A stretch of DNA of 64,000 bases from Macrophomina tecta (Eukaryota > Ascomycota > Dothideomycetes > Botryosphaeriales > Botryosphaeriaceae), in NCBI GenBank assembly GCA_024180945.1, contig JAKSGN010000003.1, positions 1,240,001 to 1,304,000 of the forward strand. The letters are read 5' to 3'. The notes under the pieces are model-generated. The model saw only the letters and a program-made list of their open reading frames with translations, was not told where the DNA came from and searched no databases. Below are positions 38,031 to 49,600 of the stretch, in pieces. The position numbers were made by a program, and so were the translations under genes. The number at the start of each line of letters is the position of its first letter. Position 1 is the first letter of the stretch.

Positions 38031-39096
38031 TTTCTTCTTTTTAGAAAGAATAAAGCCGTTATTTTCTAAAATAGTAGCCGTAATTTTAGTATAAAACAAC
38101 GTTTAGGCGCTTTAGAGAACCGTTAGTTAGCTTAGAATATTACTAATATTTCGTTAGAGTAGTATTACTATATTCTTTATCTTACTTCTAAGCGAACGGG
38201 TAACGTTTTCAAGAGAGTAAATCTAGGTAGCGAGAATTAATTTAGAAAAGTTAATTTTTTCTTTATTAGTATATTCCTAGAATACCCTAATAAGGTCTAG
38301 AATATTATAGTTTTATTAGCGGTCTTCTTCGAGGTTTATAGCTTTTAGAAGATAATCTAGAGTAACGTCTAGATATTTCTTAGAGGTCGTAGGGGTATTT
38401 AAATTAAACTAAAGGTATTTTTTACTATAAGAGCTTTTAAAAGTGAATCTAGATTCGCTAATAGATACTATACGCTATATTATAGGAATTTCCGGGACTC
38501 GTTTATAGGTAGTAGAAATAATAAATAGGTTTTCGTCTTCTATTTTAATTTCTATAGAGATTCTAGTACTAGGGGTGTTAATAACGATAGAAATAGGCGG
38601 GATAAGGGGTCGAGGGGTAGCTAAAAGCTTATCTAGAAAGCTAGAAAGGTCTAAGAGAAAAGAAAAGGCGATATATTTATATTTAAGATTATTAGAATAA
38701 GGTTTCGCTTATTTTAGATAAAGTAGGGCTTTTAAGAATTTTTTAAAGGTTAGACTAGGTAGAAAGAAAAGAAAGAAGCGCTTTCGCCTTAGATTTAAAT
38801 ACGTAAACGCGCTCTAAATCTAGTATAAATTAGTATAGGGGTGCGCATAGATATCTTCTAGCCGTAGCTTAAATTTAGCTTATTTTAGAGTCGTTTTAGG
38901 GTCTTAGTAGAGGTACGGAGGTTAAAAAAGGCGATTTAGCCTAATAAGACCTCTTTTCTACGTAATAATATAGTAGCGCATATAGCTACGAAGCTAAGAT
39001 TCGGGAATCTAGCTAAGGAAATTAAGGGCTTTCGATAGATACCGGTCTTAGCGCTTTTTCTCGAGGTCGAATTTAGAGGTGTAAAATATACCCTAA
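38031..39096 (-). pseudogene. RIP-degraded unidentified coding relic split by element A
   Basis: On the minus strand, 38,031-38,480 reads as a protein-like frame (for example KKYLDVTLDYLLKAIN and LILATQIYSLENVTRSL) broken only by TAA/TAG. It seems to continue across the element A insertion into bases below 642. The sequence suggests a helical protein, but I do not recognise a family. It could be the first ORF of a LINE, the gag of an older element, or a host gene caught in RIP. Confidence 0.4.
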
Positions 39097-40024
39097 GAAA
39101 ATAAAGATAGTAAAGTAGAAATTAGTAAAGTAGTAAAATACTACTAGAGTAAAAAATAGCGTATATTTATATATTTAGTCTTCTACTAAAGAGAGTCCTA
39201 GAATTTATTTATATATAGAAATCTATATTTATTTAAGATAGTCTAGAGTAGATTCTAGACTATATTTAATATTTAGAAGAAGATTTAAACTAGGGGTTTT
39301 AATTTTTAGTTTTTTTTCTTAAGCTTCTATTAATCTAAGTCGTAGTAGGGGTATTTAAGAAGAAGATATTTAGAAGTTTATTTTATATTATTTAAGTAGA
39401 AGTATCTATCCGTTTCGTACTAATTAAATCTATAGAGATAGGATTTAAAGTATCCGTATTCTAGTTTTAGTATAAGGCGCTAATTATATTTCTCTTTTTA
39501 GAAAGTCGCTTATATAGAAATAGTATCTAAAAGTAAAAAAAAGCTAAGATAATAGCTCTAAAACTAGTTACCTATACTAATATTATTAAAAAAATAAGAA
39601 AAAAGATCTATATCTCTTCTAAAAAGAGAGATATAATTAGTATCCTATACTAACTAAAACTAGAATACGAATACTTTAAAACCTATCTCTATAGGTTTAA
39701 CTAGTATAAAATGGATAGATACCTCTACTTAAATAATATAAAATAAACCCCTAAATATCTTTTTCTCGAATACCCCTACTACGACTTAAAATAATAAGAG
39801 CTTAAGAAAAAACTAAAAACTAAAAATCCTAGCTTAAATCTTCTTTTAAATATTAAATATAGCCTAGAACCTATTCTAGACTATCTTTAATAAATATAGA
39901 TTTCTATATATAAATAAATCCTAGGACTCTCTTTAGCGAAAGACTAAATATATAGATATACGCCGCTTTTTATTTTTTACTATTTTACTAGTTTATAATC
40001 TTTCTAGTCTACTATCTTTATTTT
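39097..40024. repeat. Large imperfect inverted repeat at the edge of the AT-rich island
   Basis: The left arm (about 39097-39510) and right arm (about 39608-40024) are reverse complements with scattered transitions. For example, the arm around 39176-39270 pairs with 39850-39945. The spacer is about 100 bp. It lies exactly at the transition to GC-balanced DNA. It may be a foldback or MITE-like element, two LTRs in opposite orientation, or an inverted duplication. No transposase is seen. Confidence 0.8.
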
Positions 40025-40150
40025 CTCTATTTTGCTACGCCACTTGGCCTACACTACGATATTTTACCGAAATACTTATATACCTAAATACCGACCCTAT
40101 ATAGATTGCCCTAGGCCGTCTAGAATAGTTACTGACTCTACACGGACGTT

Positions 40151-40182
40151 AAATAATAACAATAACAATAATAATAACAATA
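40151..40182. repeat. AAT/AAC microsatellite
   Basis: A short run of mixed aat and aac units sits directly at the truncated end of the MFS transporter remnant. Confidence 0.85.
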
Positions 40183-40659
40183 GGAAGCCTTTCCGTTCCT
40201 TGGTAAACACTTGAAGTGTAGCGATCGGGCCAAACACAAACACCTGACCAGATATCCCTTATTGCGGACCGACCAGGTACTATTAGTTTCATAATCTCAC
40301 AGGGAGTGCTTCACACACTCTTTGGAGAATAAGCTTTGACGGGATTTCCAACACGATAATCGCAAAGAACATTAACTGGTTACCCAGATTGACCGTGTTA
40401 TGGCTGATGCTGACGTTTTCTGTGAACCCTCCAGTGAGTGCGCTTGCGAAATTCATACAGTCCAGTTGGAAGACCAGAAGGCCGAGGAAAAGGAGAGAAA
40501 GGACCGACGTGTCGATTCTGAAGCCATCAATCAAGCGCCAACCATCAGTTAATATCATACTTACATTCGTCTTGCACTAAGCTCCTCGCTCTGGGACCAG
40601 CTTTCAATCTGGTCGGATTCCTCGCTGGAAAGATCCTGTACGCCCTTTTGGCCCGCCAT
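40183..40659 (-). pseudogene. MFS transporter, allantoate permease (DAL5)-like, 3'-truncated
   Basis: The start ATG is at 40659. Exon 1 (40659-40565) gives an acidic cytosolic N-terminus (MAGQKGVQDLSSEESDQIES). A 47-bp intron (40564-40518, GTAAGT...CAG) joins it to exon 2 from 40517, which encodes TM1 and the family block FLGLLVFQLDCMNFASALTGGF, then NLGNQLMFF and IVLEIPSKLILQR. This pattern is that of the fungal anion:cation symporter (DAL5) group; canonical LDR is LDC here. Further similarity (ISGQVFVFG, ATLQVF, RKGFL) continues to about 40183 but is separated by a stop. The gene then ends at a microsatellite and the AT-rich island. At least ten of the usual twelve membrane segments are missing, so it is non-functional. 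It was probably the transporter of the adjacent metabolite locus. Confidence 0.75.
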
Positions 40660-40988
40660 TGTGGAGGACTAGGGATTTTTGCGACCGGGCGGGCATTGCG
40701 AGTTGCATTCGAATAGCCATACCGGTTTAAAGGAAGTCTAATCTGCCGAACTGGCCACAATAGCAATAGCGATGCTTCCATATGTTGGTGGTGCTGGCTT
40801 GGCCTGATAGCGCAATGCTTTGCCCGCTTCGCGCCATCCGGAACTAAGACAGACGGCTGGGTGGCTGACTCGGGTAGGTTGTGATTTGCTACTTTTGCTC
40901 CGCGGCCCCACGACTATCAGAATACATAAATGAACGCGTCCGCCCAGCTCGAGCTCTTTGCATCTTTTCTATGGCTTGATGTGCGATA
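40660..40988. promoter_or_regulatory. Divergent intergenic region between the MFS remnant and the FMO gene
   Basis: A 329-bp spacer separates the start codons of the minus-strand transporter remnant and the plus-strand monooxygenase gene. Shared divergent promoters are common in fungal metabolite clusters. I see no specific factor site I can defend, and the promoter role is inferred from geometry only. Confidence 0.4.
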
Positions 40989-42627
40989 ATGGCGCCTGTT
41001 AAACGAGTCGCTGTTGTGGGAGCTGGCCCAGCTGGGGCGATTGCGATTGATGCTCTTGCACAAGAACGCGCGTTCGACCTGATAAGAGTGTTTGAGCGCC
41101 GAGAAGCACCCGGGGGATGCTGGTGAGTTCCAACATGCAACCTGTGAACGAAGCAATCATGGGAGCGTGGGAACTAAATGCATACGTCGGCGGATGTTGT
41201 ACTGACATCGTACCGCACAGGATCGGCGACAAAAACGCACCTCCCAACCTACAGGATCTCCCGGCACTTGCATCGCGAAGCGCAGATCTCCCATTGGAGC
41301 CGCCAGCCAAGCTTCCTGCTCAAACCCCAAAGTCTTCACGACCACGCTTCACTGAATCATCGATTTATCCCTACCTTGAGACTAATGTGGCCGCGTTACC
41401 GATGTCTTTCTCCCAAGAGCCGATCCCGGAGACTCAATCGGAATGGTCCATCAAAACGCATGGTCCTGACACTCCTTTCAGACATTGGACGGTCATGCAA
41501 CAGTACATTTCCAGCCTCATCCAGAGACGCGGGTACCAGGATTACGTGGAATACAACACCGCCGTAGAAAGGGTCGAAAAGGTAGAGAATGAGTGGAAGA
41601 TCACGCTTCGGAAGGAAGGCGAGAAGAGCGACTATTGGTGGGCCGAGTTTTTTGACGCTGTTGTGGTGGCCAGTGGACACCACAACGTCCCATACATCCC
41701 GAAGATCCAAGGCCTTGAGGAGTTCGAAAGACGGAAACCCGGAAGTGTACTCCATTCGAAGATGTTCCGGGGGCGTGAGGCGTTTCGCGGAAAGGTGGGT
41801 TAACGGAAGGCCTCGAATTGGCGGCTGCTGACGTGCTGCAGCGCGTGGTGGTGGTAGGAGCCTCCGTTTCCGCTGCTGACATTGGCGTCGATGTCGTTGC
41901 AGTTGCCAAGAATCCAGTATATGCAGTGGTTAAAGGCCACAGAACAAACATCTACTTCGGTGACACCGCCTTCAAGCATCCAAAAATCAAAGAGGTTCCT
42001 TCCATTTCCGAAATCAGAGTTGAGAACGGAAGCCGGGCGGTACACTTTGAAGACGGGGACCGTGTTGAAGACGTGGACCACATCATCTTCGGCACAGGAT
42101 ACACTTGGTCCCTCCCATTTCTCCCCAACGTGGAAATACGGAACAATCGGGTAGCTGGGCTCTACCAGCACGTCGTGTATCAAAAAGACCCGACACTACT
42201 CTTCGTTGGAGCTGTAAGTCAGTATGGAGGCCTGTTTGGCTGAGATAGAGTCTAACCATGTGCACAGGTTGGGGCTGGATTGACCTTTAAGATTTTTGAG
42301 TGGCAGGCAGTATTGGCAGCACGTGTGCTGGCTGGTCGCGCGAAGCTACCTCCAGTTGAAGAGCAACAGAGGTGGGAGGCGGACAGAATAGCAGAGAAAG
42401 GTGACGGAGCGCGGTTCACACTTGTATTCCCAGAGTTCGAGGAGTATTTTGAGACGGTACGGGCTTTGGCAGGGCCTGGTGAGGACGGAAAGGGAAGGCA
42501 GCTACCGCCGTTTGATAGGAGGTGGTTTGACGCATTCATGGAGGGGCACGAGAGACGAAAGGCCATGTGGGCGAGATGGAACGCAGAGGCTAAGCGGGAG
42601 GAGGGTCTTGAGAGGGCAAGGCTGTAG
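40989..42627 (+). CDS. Flavin-containing monooxygenase (FMO-like), four exons
   Basis: This protein probably oxygenates N, S or carbon of a small molecule using FAD and NADPH. Exons are 40989-41122, 41221-41794, 41842-42213 and 42268-42627, giving 479 residues. The three introns (98, 47 and 54 bp) have GTGAGT, GTGGGT and GTAAGT donors, and CTGAC branch sites are visible in the first two. The FAD-binding motif VVGAGPAG is at residues 9-16. An FMO signature-like stretch PGSVLHSKMF is at about 218-227; the usual leading Phe is Lys, while Gly and His are kept. The NADPH motif VVVVGASVSAADI starts near 238. FGTGYT near 319 matches the conserved TGY segment. Length and motif order fit fungal Fmo1-like enzymes. 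Placed between a transporter remnant and a PKS, it is likely a tailoring enzyme, but the substrate cannot be inferred. Confidence 0.88.
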
Positions 42628-43676
42628 ATGCCTTCGTGGCAGAGGAAACGCCTCGATAGTCGCGAAATCCATCCGCAGGACAATGCGTTGAGGCCTGTTG
42701 CCGCGAAGGCTTTTTTTTCTGGGTGATGGGCGAGCGGACGTTGGCCGACTGGCCGGCTGTCGAGCGCTGGATCTCACCCGGCGGCAAACTTCGTTTCTGG
42801 ATATCGAGCTGGGAGACGGGTGGGCGGGCTGAATGTGCCGTGACAGGCGGGTAGCTCGAGAGCGCGGGGCCCGGGCGGAAATAGAGGTTGCCGCTGGTTG
42901 ATGGGCTCGTCCCGGCGACGCTAGCACGCAAGCGGATCACTCGGCAGAAGTTGCTGCTACTCGGATCGGAGCAACCTTTGCTCGACCCACAAACGGCCAG
43001 GCCAAGCAAACACCGACAGCCACTTGTCAAGTCTATCGCGCACTCGCGTCGAAACCATGCTGCTGCGCTACATCCACCTGCGCCGCCTGCCCCCGACAGA
43101 CCGAGGACATGGGCGAGATGCCGACCGCCTCCGTGCACAATGACTCCGTTGACCCCAGCCTGCCAGCTGTCCAGAATCTGGCCCTCATGTCGATCCCGGG
43201 ACGCCCTTTGGCCTAGCTGTCCTTTTGCCTCAAGCTACCTCTCCCCGTCTCATGCGATGGCAACGTGCTCAATGGCTGCTTATCGCCTTCAAAAAGACAG
43301 TAATCAATGCAATGCGGTCGCCAGTAATATCATGTATACAACATCACCATGCTTTCAGATCAGTTGTTTCTGTGGACATGTGCCGATCCTGAGTCGCTGA
43401 GCTGGCTGATCATCAAATCGCCATGAGGATTGACAATCCCCAATGCAGGTACAGCAACATCATCATGCTCATCATGGCTTGTCCGGGGCACCTCCCCTTG
43501 ACCGGTTATGCACCCTTGTGGACATGCAGTCTCGTGCCGGCAAAACTGCTGTGCTGTCCTTCAGCTGGAATTCGGCATGAAGCTCCACATATAAAAAGTG
43601 GTGCGTGAGCATCTCACCGCCCTTAGGACTTGCTCCTCCAACAACGATCCATCTCTTTCTCCCCGACAACATCGCT
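42628..43676. other. Intergenic region between the FMO and PKS genes
   Basis: This 1,049-bp stretch holds the FMO terminator region and the PKS promoter. Open frames on both strands here resemble no protein and are treated as chance. A run of T at 42712-42718 lies about 85 bp after the FMO stop. Confidence 0.6.
43590..43597 (+). promoter_or_regulatory. TATA-like element upstream of the PKS gene
   Basis: TATAAAAA lies 87 bp upstream of the chosen PKS ATG at 43677, a suitable distance for a fungal core promoter with a short leader. The call rests on sequence and position only. Confidence 0.5.
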
Positions 43677-46600
43677 ATGGCCGTCCACGAAGCTGAAAAT
43701 GCTCGCCCCGACGACGTTGCCATTATCGGCCTTGCTTTCCGTGGCCCCGGCGATGCCTCCAACCCGGGAAGATTATGGGACATGCTAATTCAGGGTCGCT
43801 CCGCTTTCTCCAGCGTGCCCCAACACAAGTGGTCTCACCAGGGCCATTACCATCCCTCATCAGCCAGAGGGGGCAGCAGCTCTGCCGTTGGTGGCCACTT
43901 CCTTGACTCTTCGCAAGATGGGTCAAGGTTTGACGCATCTTTCTTTGACATCTGCAGGACCGAGGCTTCGTCCATGGACTTGCAGCAGCGACTCGTACTG
44001 GAAAATGTCTATGAGGCCTTCGAAAATGGAGGGTTTGCTATTGAAAACGTTCGCGGGTCCAACACGAGCGTGTTCGCTGGCGCGGCCAATGAAGATTCCC
44101 GCTCAGTTTCTGGCCTCGATCCTGATTTGCTTTTGGAACACAAGCATACCGGAACGTCCAATTCTATTATTGCGAATAGGGTCAGCTGGTTCTACGACCT
44201 GAAAGGATGTAGCATGACCCTTGACACGGCATGCAGCAGTAGTCTGGTTGCTCTGCACATGGCTTGCAATGACTTGCGTCAAGGACAGTCGACAATGGTG
44301 AGTTTCACTCTGCAAAACTATTCCTGTATACCGCTGACAGTACAGTCCGTTGTCTGCGGCGTCAACGTGATAGAGAGCCCAGAGACAGCGTACAGACTGA
44401 GCCAGGGGTGAGTCCTCAATGCATACTGCCTCAAACTAATCTTGCACTGACTTTTGCAGTGGGTTCCTTTCTTCGCATGGTAATTGCTTCCCATTCGATT
44501 CTCGTGCGAACGGTCACTCGTGTGGTGAAGGCGTTGGCACGGTGGTCCTCAAGCCTCTCCAGGCCGCCATCCGAGATGGTGACACTATTCGTGCCGTGAT
44601 CCGCGCAACTGGTGTAAACCAAGGTGGCCGTGGTACCGGTTCCATAACTACACCTAGCAAGGAGGCACAAGAGGATTTGATCCGACGCGTTTATAAATCA
44701 GCCAACCTGGATCTTAACAATACCGCATTCGTGGAAGCCCACGGTCTCGGCAATCCTACGGCTGACCTTGTGGAAGCAGCAGCAATAGCCAGTGTATGGA
44801 AGGATCGGCAGGAACCTCTGTACGTTGGAGCGGCAAAAGCAAACCATGGACACCTTGGAGCAGCCTCTGGAATTGCCGCTGTCATAAAAACTGTCCTTCT
44901 TCTTGAGAAAGGCATCATCCCTCAAAACATCAACTTTGAGAAATCACACCCCCAGATTGATACCGAGACATGGAAGATCAGATTTCCCTTGACTCCAACT
45001 CCTTGGCCATCGGGTGGTCTTCGGAGGGCCTCAGTCAATTCTTTCGGTTTCGGTGGGACTAATGCCCACATCGTGCTCGACGATGCCCATGGCTACCTTC
45101 GAGAAAATCAACTACGTGGGCAGCATCGGACCGATGTCTCAGAAAGTCGAAGAACATCAACAAGTGGAGAATTGGAACGACGTTCAAAGTATAGGATCTT
45201 CACCTGGTCAGCGAAGGATCAAGACGGGATAAAAAGAACACTAAACGTGCTCTCACAACACCTAAAGTCCTTGTCAATCGAAAATCAGGATAGCTACCTG
45301 AGTGATCTGGCATATACGCTTGCTGAAAAGCGTTCGAAGTTTCCCTGTAGATTTGCAGTGGCCGCCGAGTCTCTTCAAGACCTCACCCATTCCATCTCTA
45401 AACCTGTTCAAGCAGTCTGCCTAAGACGCACACCCCGGATCGGCTTCCTTTTTACTGGTCAAGGTGCGCAGTGGTATGCCATGGGAAGGGAGCTTCTTGC
45501 ATATCCAGTCTTCAAGGAATCCGTCGAACTGGCGAGTGATTTCATCGCCTCACTGCGGTGCCCTTGGAATGTGTTCGACGAGTTACTGAAGAGCGAAGAG
45601 GATAGTAGGATTGATGAACCTTACATTGCCCATACACTGTCCACCGTGATTCAGATTGCCCTGGTGGATCTATTGTCATCCTGGGGAATCACTCCAACGT
45701 ACGTCCTTGGACACTCCACCGGAGAGGCTGCTGCTGCGTATAGCGTGGGAGCTTTAGACCAGCGAAGTGCCTGGAAGGTGTCCTACTACCGCGGGATGAT
45801 CGCTGCAAGACCGCCTTCCACCAAGGGAAGCATGCTCGCTGCTTTATGGGCTTCTGCAAGTGATGCGAATAACAGCAGGTACCGATCTCTGATGGGAGAT
45901 CTTGCAGCGGGTACTCCGGTCGGTGGAAATGAAGTTAAGGTGTTCTCGTCCGTTTCTGGTCAAAGAATCGATGTGGCAGAATTGAGCCGACCTGATTATT
46001 GGATTGAGGCTCTGGAGGCAAAATCGAAGTTTAAGGACGCTCTCCGGGGATTATGTCTGTCTTTAACGAGTGACAATCTGGAATCGAAACCAAGGCTCAT
46101 AGAAATGGTGAGGGCCCATTACATGCATGCTGTGGATGGAAGCTGACTGTGGAAAAACAGGGACCAACTTCTACCATGGAGGACATTTTAGAGGACGTGG
46201 TGACCGAGGAGCCTTCCTTTGAGACGATTACATACCACTCTGCTCTTTTCAAAGGCAAGAATGCTGTAGCAACGGTATTGGCAACAGTTGCAGCGCTTGT
46301 CGCCGATGGCTTTCCAGTGGACCTTGATCGGATAAATCACGGCGACGAAGATCCTGAACTGCTTGTCGACCTTCCGCCCTACGCCTTTAACCGTCTTCAA
46401 GAATACGGGACTGAGAGCCGAAGATGTAAGGCATGGCGTTTCCGAGAATATCCTCGTCACGACATTTTGGGGGCTCCAGTACCGGACTGGAATGACAACG
46501 AGCCGCAATGGAGAAATTACATACGGGTTTCAGAACTTCCATGGCTCAAAGACTACAAAATCACTGGAAACATCGTATTACCTGGTGTATCTTTCTTGGT

Positions 46601-49600
46601 CATGGCTATAGAAGGCGTGCAACAGCTACTTTCCAAGAAGGGAGAAATCGCAGGCTTCGAACTACGCAATGTCGCCATTTCACATGCACTACTTCTCAGC
46701 GAAAATGTGGAGACAGAGATTATGCTCTCTATGCGAAGAGCCTCATCTAGACATGACGCCGCTTGGGAATTCAAGGTTTTCGGGTACAGGCGCAACAGCT
46801 GGCTTGAATGCTGCAGTGGCTCTGTCGCAGTTGAATTCGCCTTTTCAACAGGTCCAGTTGACGCCGGGCGCGAAGCTGCGGAGTCCAAAAAGCACATTCA
46901 GGGATCCATTGATCAGTACGAAGTCTCCTGCCGCAGCAAGAGAGAACTCCGCCGTCAGTATGCTGAGCTTGAGCGAGTTGGGCTGGAATATGGGCCTCTG
47001 TTCCAGAACCTTGCAGAAGTCAAATGCGCCGATCTCGAAGGACCAACTGGGCAAGCAATTGGTACTCTGCAAGTCCCAGACATCGCCAGCTGCATGCCTT
47101 CCAACTACCTTCAGCCTCACGTCATTCATCCTGCAACTCTAGACAGCATGGTCCATATGATCCCGTTTGCGTTGCAAAGTGCCACAGGATCCGCGCCCCT
47201 GAGGCAACCCTCCGTTCCCGTGGCACTCAAAAGCCTGTGGATCTCTTCAAGCGTTGCCACGGAAAGTGGCCATACTTTCACCTGCCATTCATCCGCTGCA
47301 CCATTGTCGCACAATAAGTATATATCCGACATCACAGTGTGGGATGACGAAAGCCGCAATGCCAAAGTGATCATGAAAGGGCTCGAAATTGGGCCTCTGC
47401 AAGAATTCGCCCTTCGAGAAGCTGGCCAGCGACAGCTCTGCTTCAATGTGGCCTGGAAACCAGACATCGATCTTCTCGGGGAAGAGGTTCAGAATTGTTT
47501 CAGAGAATACATTAGATCTGCGGAAGGCAGCGACCAATCGAACTTAAAACGCATCAAGGATCTTCAGCTGGCCGCCACCATCTACATCCTGGGGGCTGTC
47601 GAATACTTCGAGGACGAGAACAACACATTAAAGGAATTGCCTCCGCACAAACAAAAGTATATGGAATGGCTCCGTGTACAAGCGAGAAATTTTGAAAAGG
47701 AAAGGATTGGACATCAGACCGATGATTGGGAGGAGACCTGGAAGGACAAGACTAAGAGAGAATCTTTCTTGAAGAGCGTGGAAGAATCTGGACCAGAAGG
47801 GAAATTGATTGTGCGCATGGGCAGCCACATCATACCAGTCCTACGAGCCGAGCAGGACGCACTCCACCTCATTTTCATGGATTCCTTGCTGGAGGAATAC
47901 TACAATCATATGGTGGGAACGGAGAAGGTGCGTGGGCTTCTTGGAGCATATCTGGATTTGCATAGCCACAAGAACCGGGATTTGAGAGTCTGCGAAGTAG
48001 GCGCAGGTACAGGCGGAGCAACTGCTACCGTTCTTGATGCGCTCTGCCCTCATGGAATCCGTGGTAAACGCACAACTCGCCTGCGCAAGTACACTTTCAC
48101 CGACATTTCCTCGGGGTCTTTTGAGAAGGCGCAAGTGAAGTTCACCAAATGGCGAGAGATCCTGGAATTCAGAGCCCTGGATATTGAAAAAGACCTGACA
48201 GGCCAAGGGTTTGAGGAAGTCGAGGGAACGTACGACATCGTCATTGCAGCCAATGTTCTTCACGCAACCTCAGATTTGTCGCAAACGCTGGAGAACATCT
48301 ATCGTCTGCTCAAGCCGGGTGGAAAGTTGATCATTCAGGAGTTCACCCAACCGGACTTTCTGGCTGGCCCTGTTTCATTTGGTCTTCTCCCCGACTGGTG
48401 GCGCAGCACGGAACCGAATCGTCAATGGGGGCCCCTGCTGACAGAAAAGGGTTGGGTTTCAGCGTTGCGGGAAAACGGGTTCGAAAAGTCCGTCCTCCGT
48501 TTGCCGGATACGTTAAACCCGGAGCTGCATGTACAGAGCCTGATCGTAGCAACAGCCCAGGAAGAAGAAAGGCCGCAAGCTGAGATTGAGATCAAGAGAA
48601 CATTCGTCGTCACTTCCACGAGGCCTGCTCTGAGAGAGCAGCTCGTTGCTGATAATTTGGCAGCTCAGCTTATGACTATGTATGCCGGTAAGCTTGAGCT
48701 CAAAGTGCGTCCTTTTACGCAGCTTGAAGAGTGTAGTCTGGAGGATGCTTGCTGTGTCGTGACGGTGGAATTAGGAGATGCTTTCTTAGCCGGAGACATC
48801 GAATCGGAGGAGTGGTCAGCAATGCGAAAGCTCCTGACCACCGCCAGCGGGGTAATATGGGCCACCACCGACCCAGTCGAGAATCCGAAGGCCGGTTTGT
48901 CCACCGGACTGCTGCGTACGCTTCGTTGGGAGAGAGAGCAGGATGACTGTGACCTCACTGCGGTGGCCTTTGAAGATTCGGAGAAAAACGAGAGCGAACT
49001 GGCACGCCATCTCAGGAGAATCTACAGGCGTCACTTCGTGGAGGGCCGGGATAGGAACGCCGAGTATCTGATCCGCAAAAACCTGGTCCGCACCAACCGT
49101 CTAGTGGAAGCCGCATATGCCAATGATTTCATCAGCTCGAGCTGTGCCAAACCAATTCCGCAACCGGAGCCCTTTGGAGCTGACCGAACGAGAGCTCTCA
49201 AGCTTAGTATGATATCGCGAACTACCTTTCAAAGCACAATACTAACAATACCCAGGCATTGCTACACCCGGCCAGCTCAATTCCTTGCGCTTCATTGATG
49301 ACGACGAATACACAAACGCTATCCCGGAAAATTACATCGAAATTGAGATCAAGGCTACGGGCCTCAACCACAGAGATGTTCTTGCTGCTATGGGCGAAGC
49401 TCCAGCCGACAGATTGGGATTCGAAGGAGCAGGTTTCGTAACGCGTGTTGGCTCCCACGTCACCGACGTCGGGCTCGGAGATCGTGTCATCGCCCTTTCA
49501 GCTAACCAAGGCACATTCCAAACGTACACCAGGGTGCCGAGGGATGCTGCAATCAAGATCCCAGAAACTATGGATTTTGATGTTGCAGCTGGCTTGCCGG

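Noticed and set aside
42590..43400. Open frames between the FMO and PKS genes on both strands
   Set aside because: No homology or domain features, and they overlap each other. Treated as promoter DNA.
43605..43676. Upstream in-frame start of the PKS at 43605
   Set aside because: The codon is GTG, it lies only 8 bp after the TATA-like box, and the extra residues have no family similarity. The ATG at 43677 directly precedes the KS start.
46141..46160. Frameshift or gene boundary in the PKS near 46,146
   Set aside because: A consensus short intron explains the change of frame and restores AT homology.
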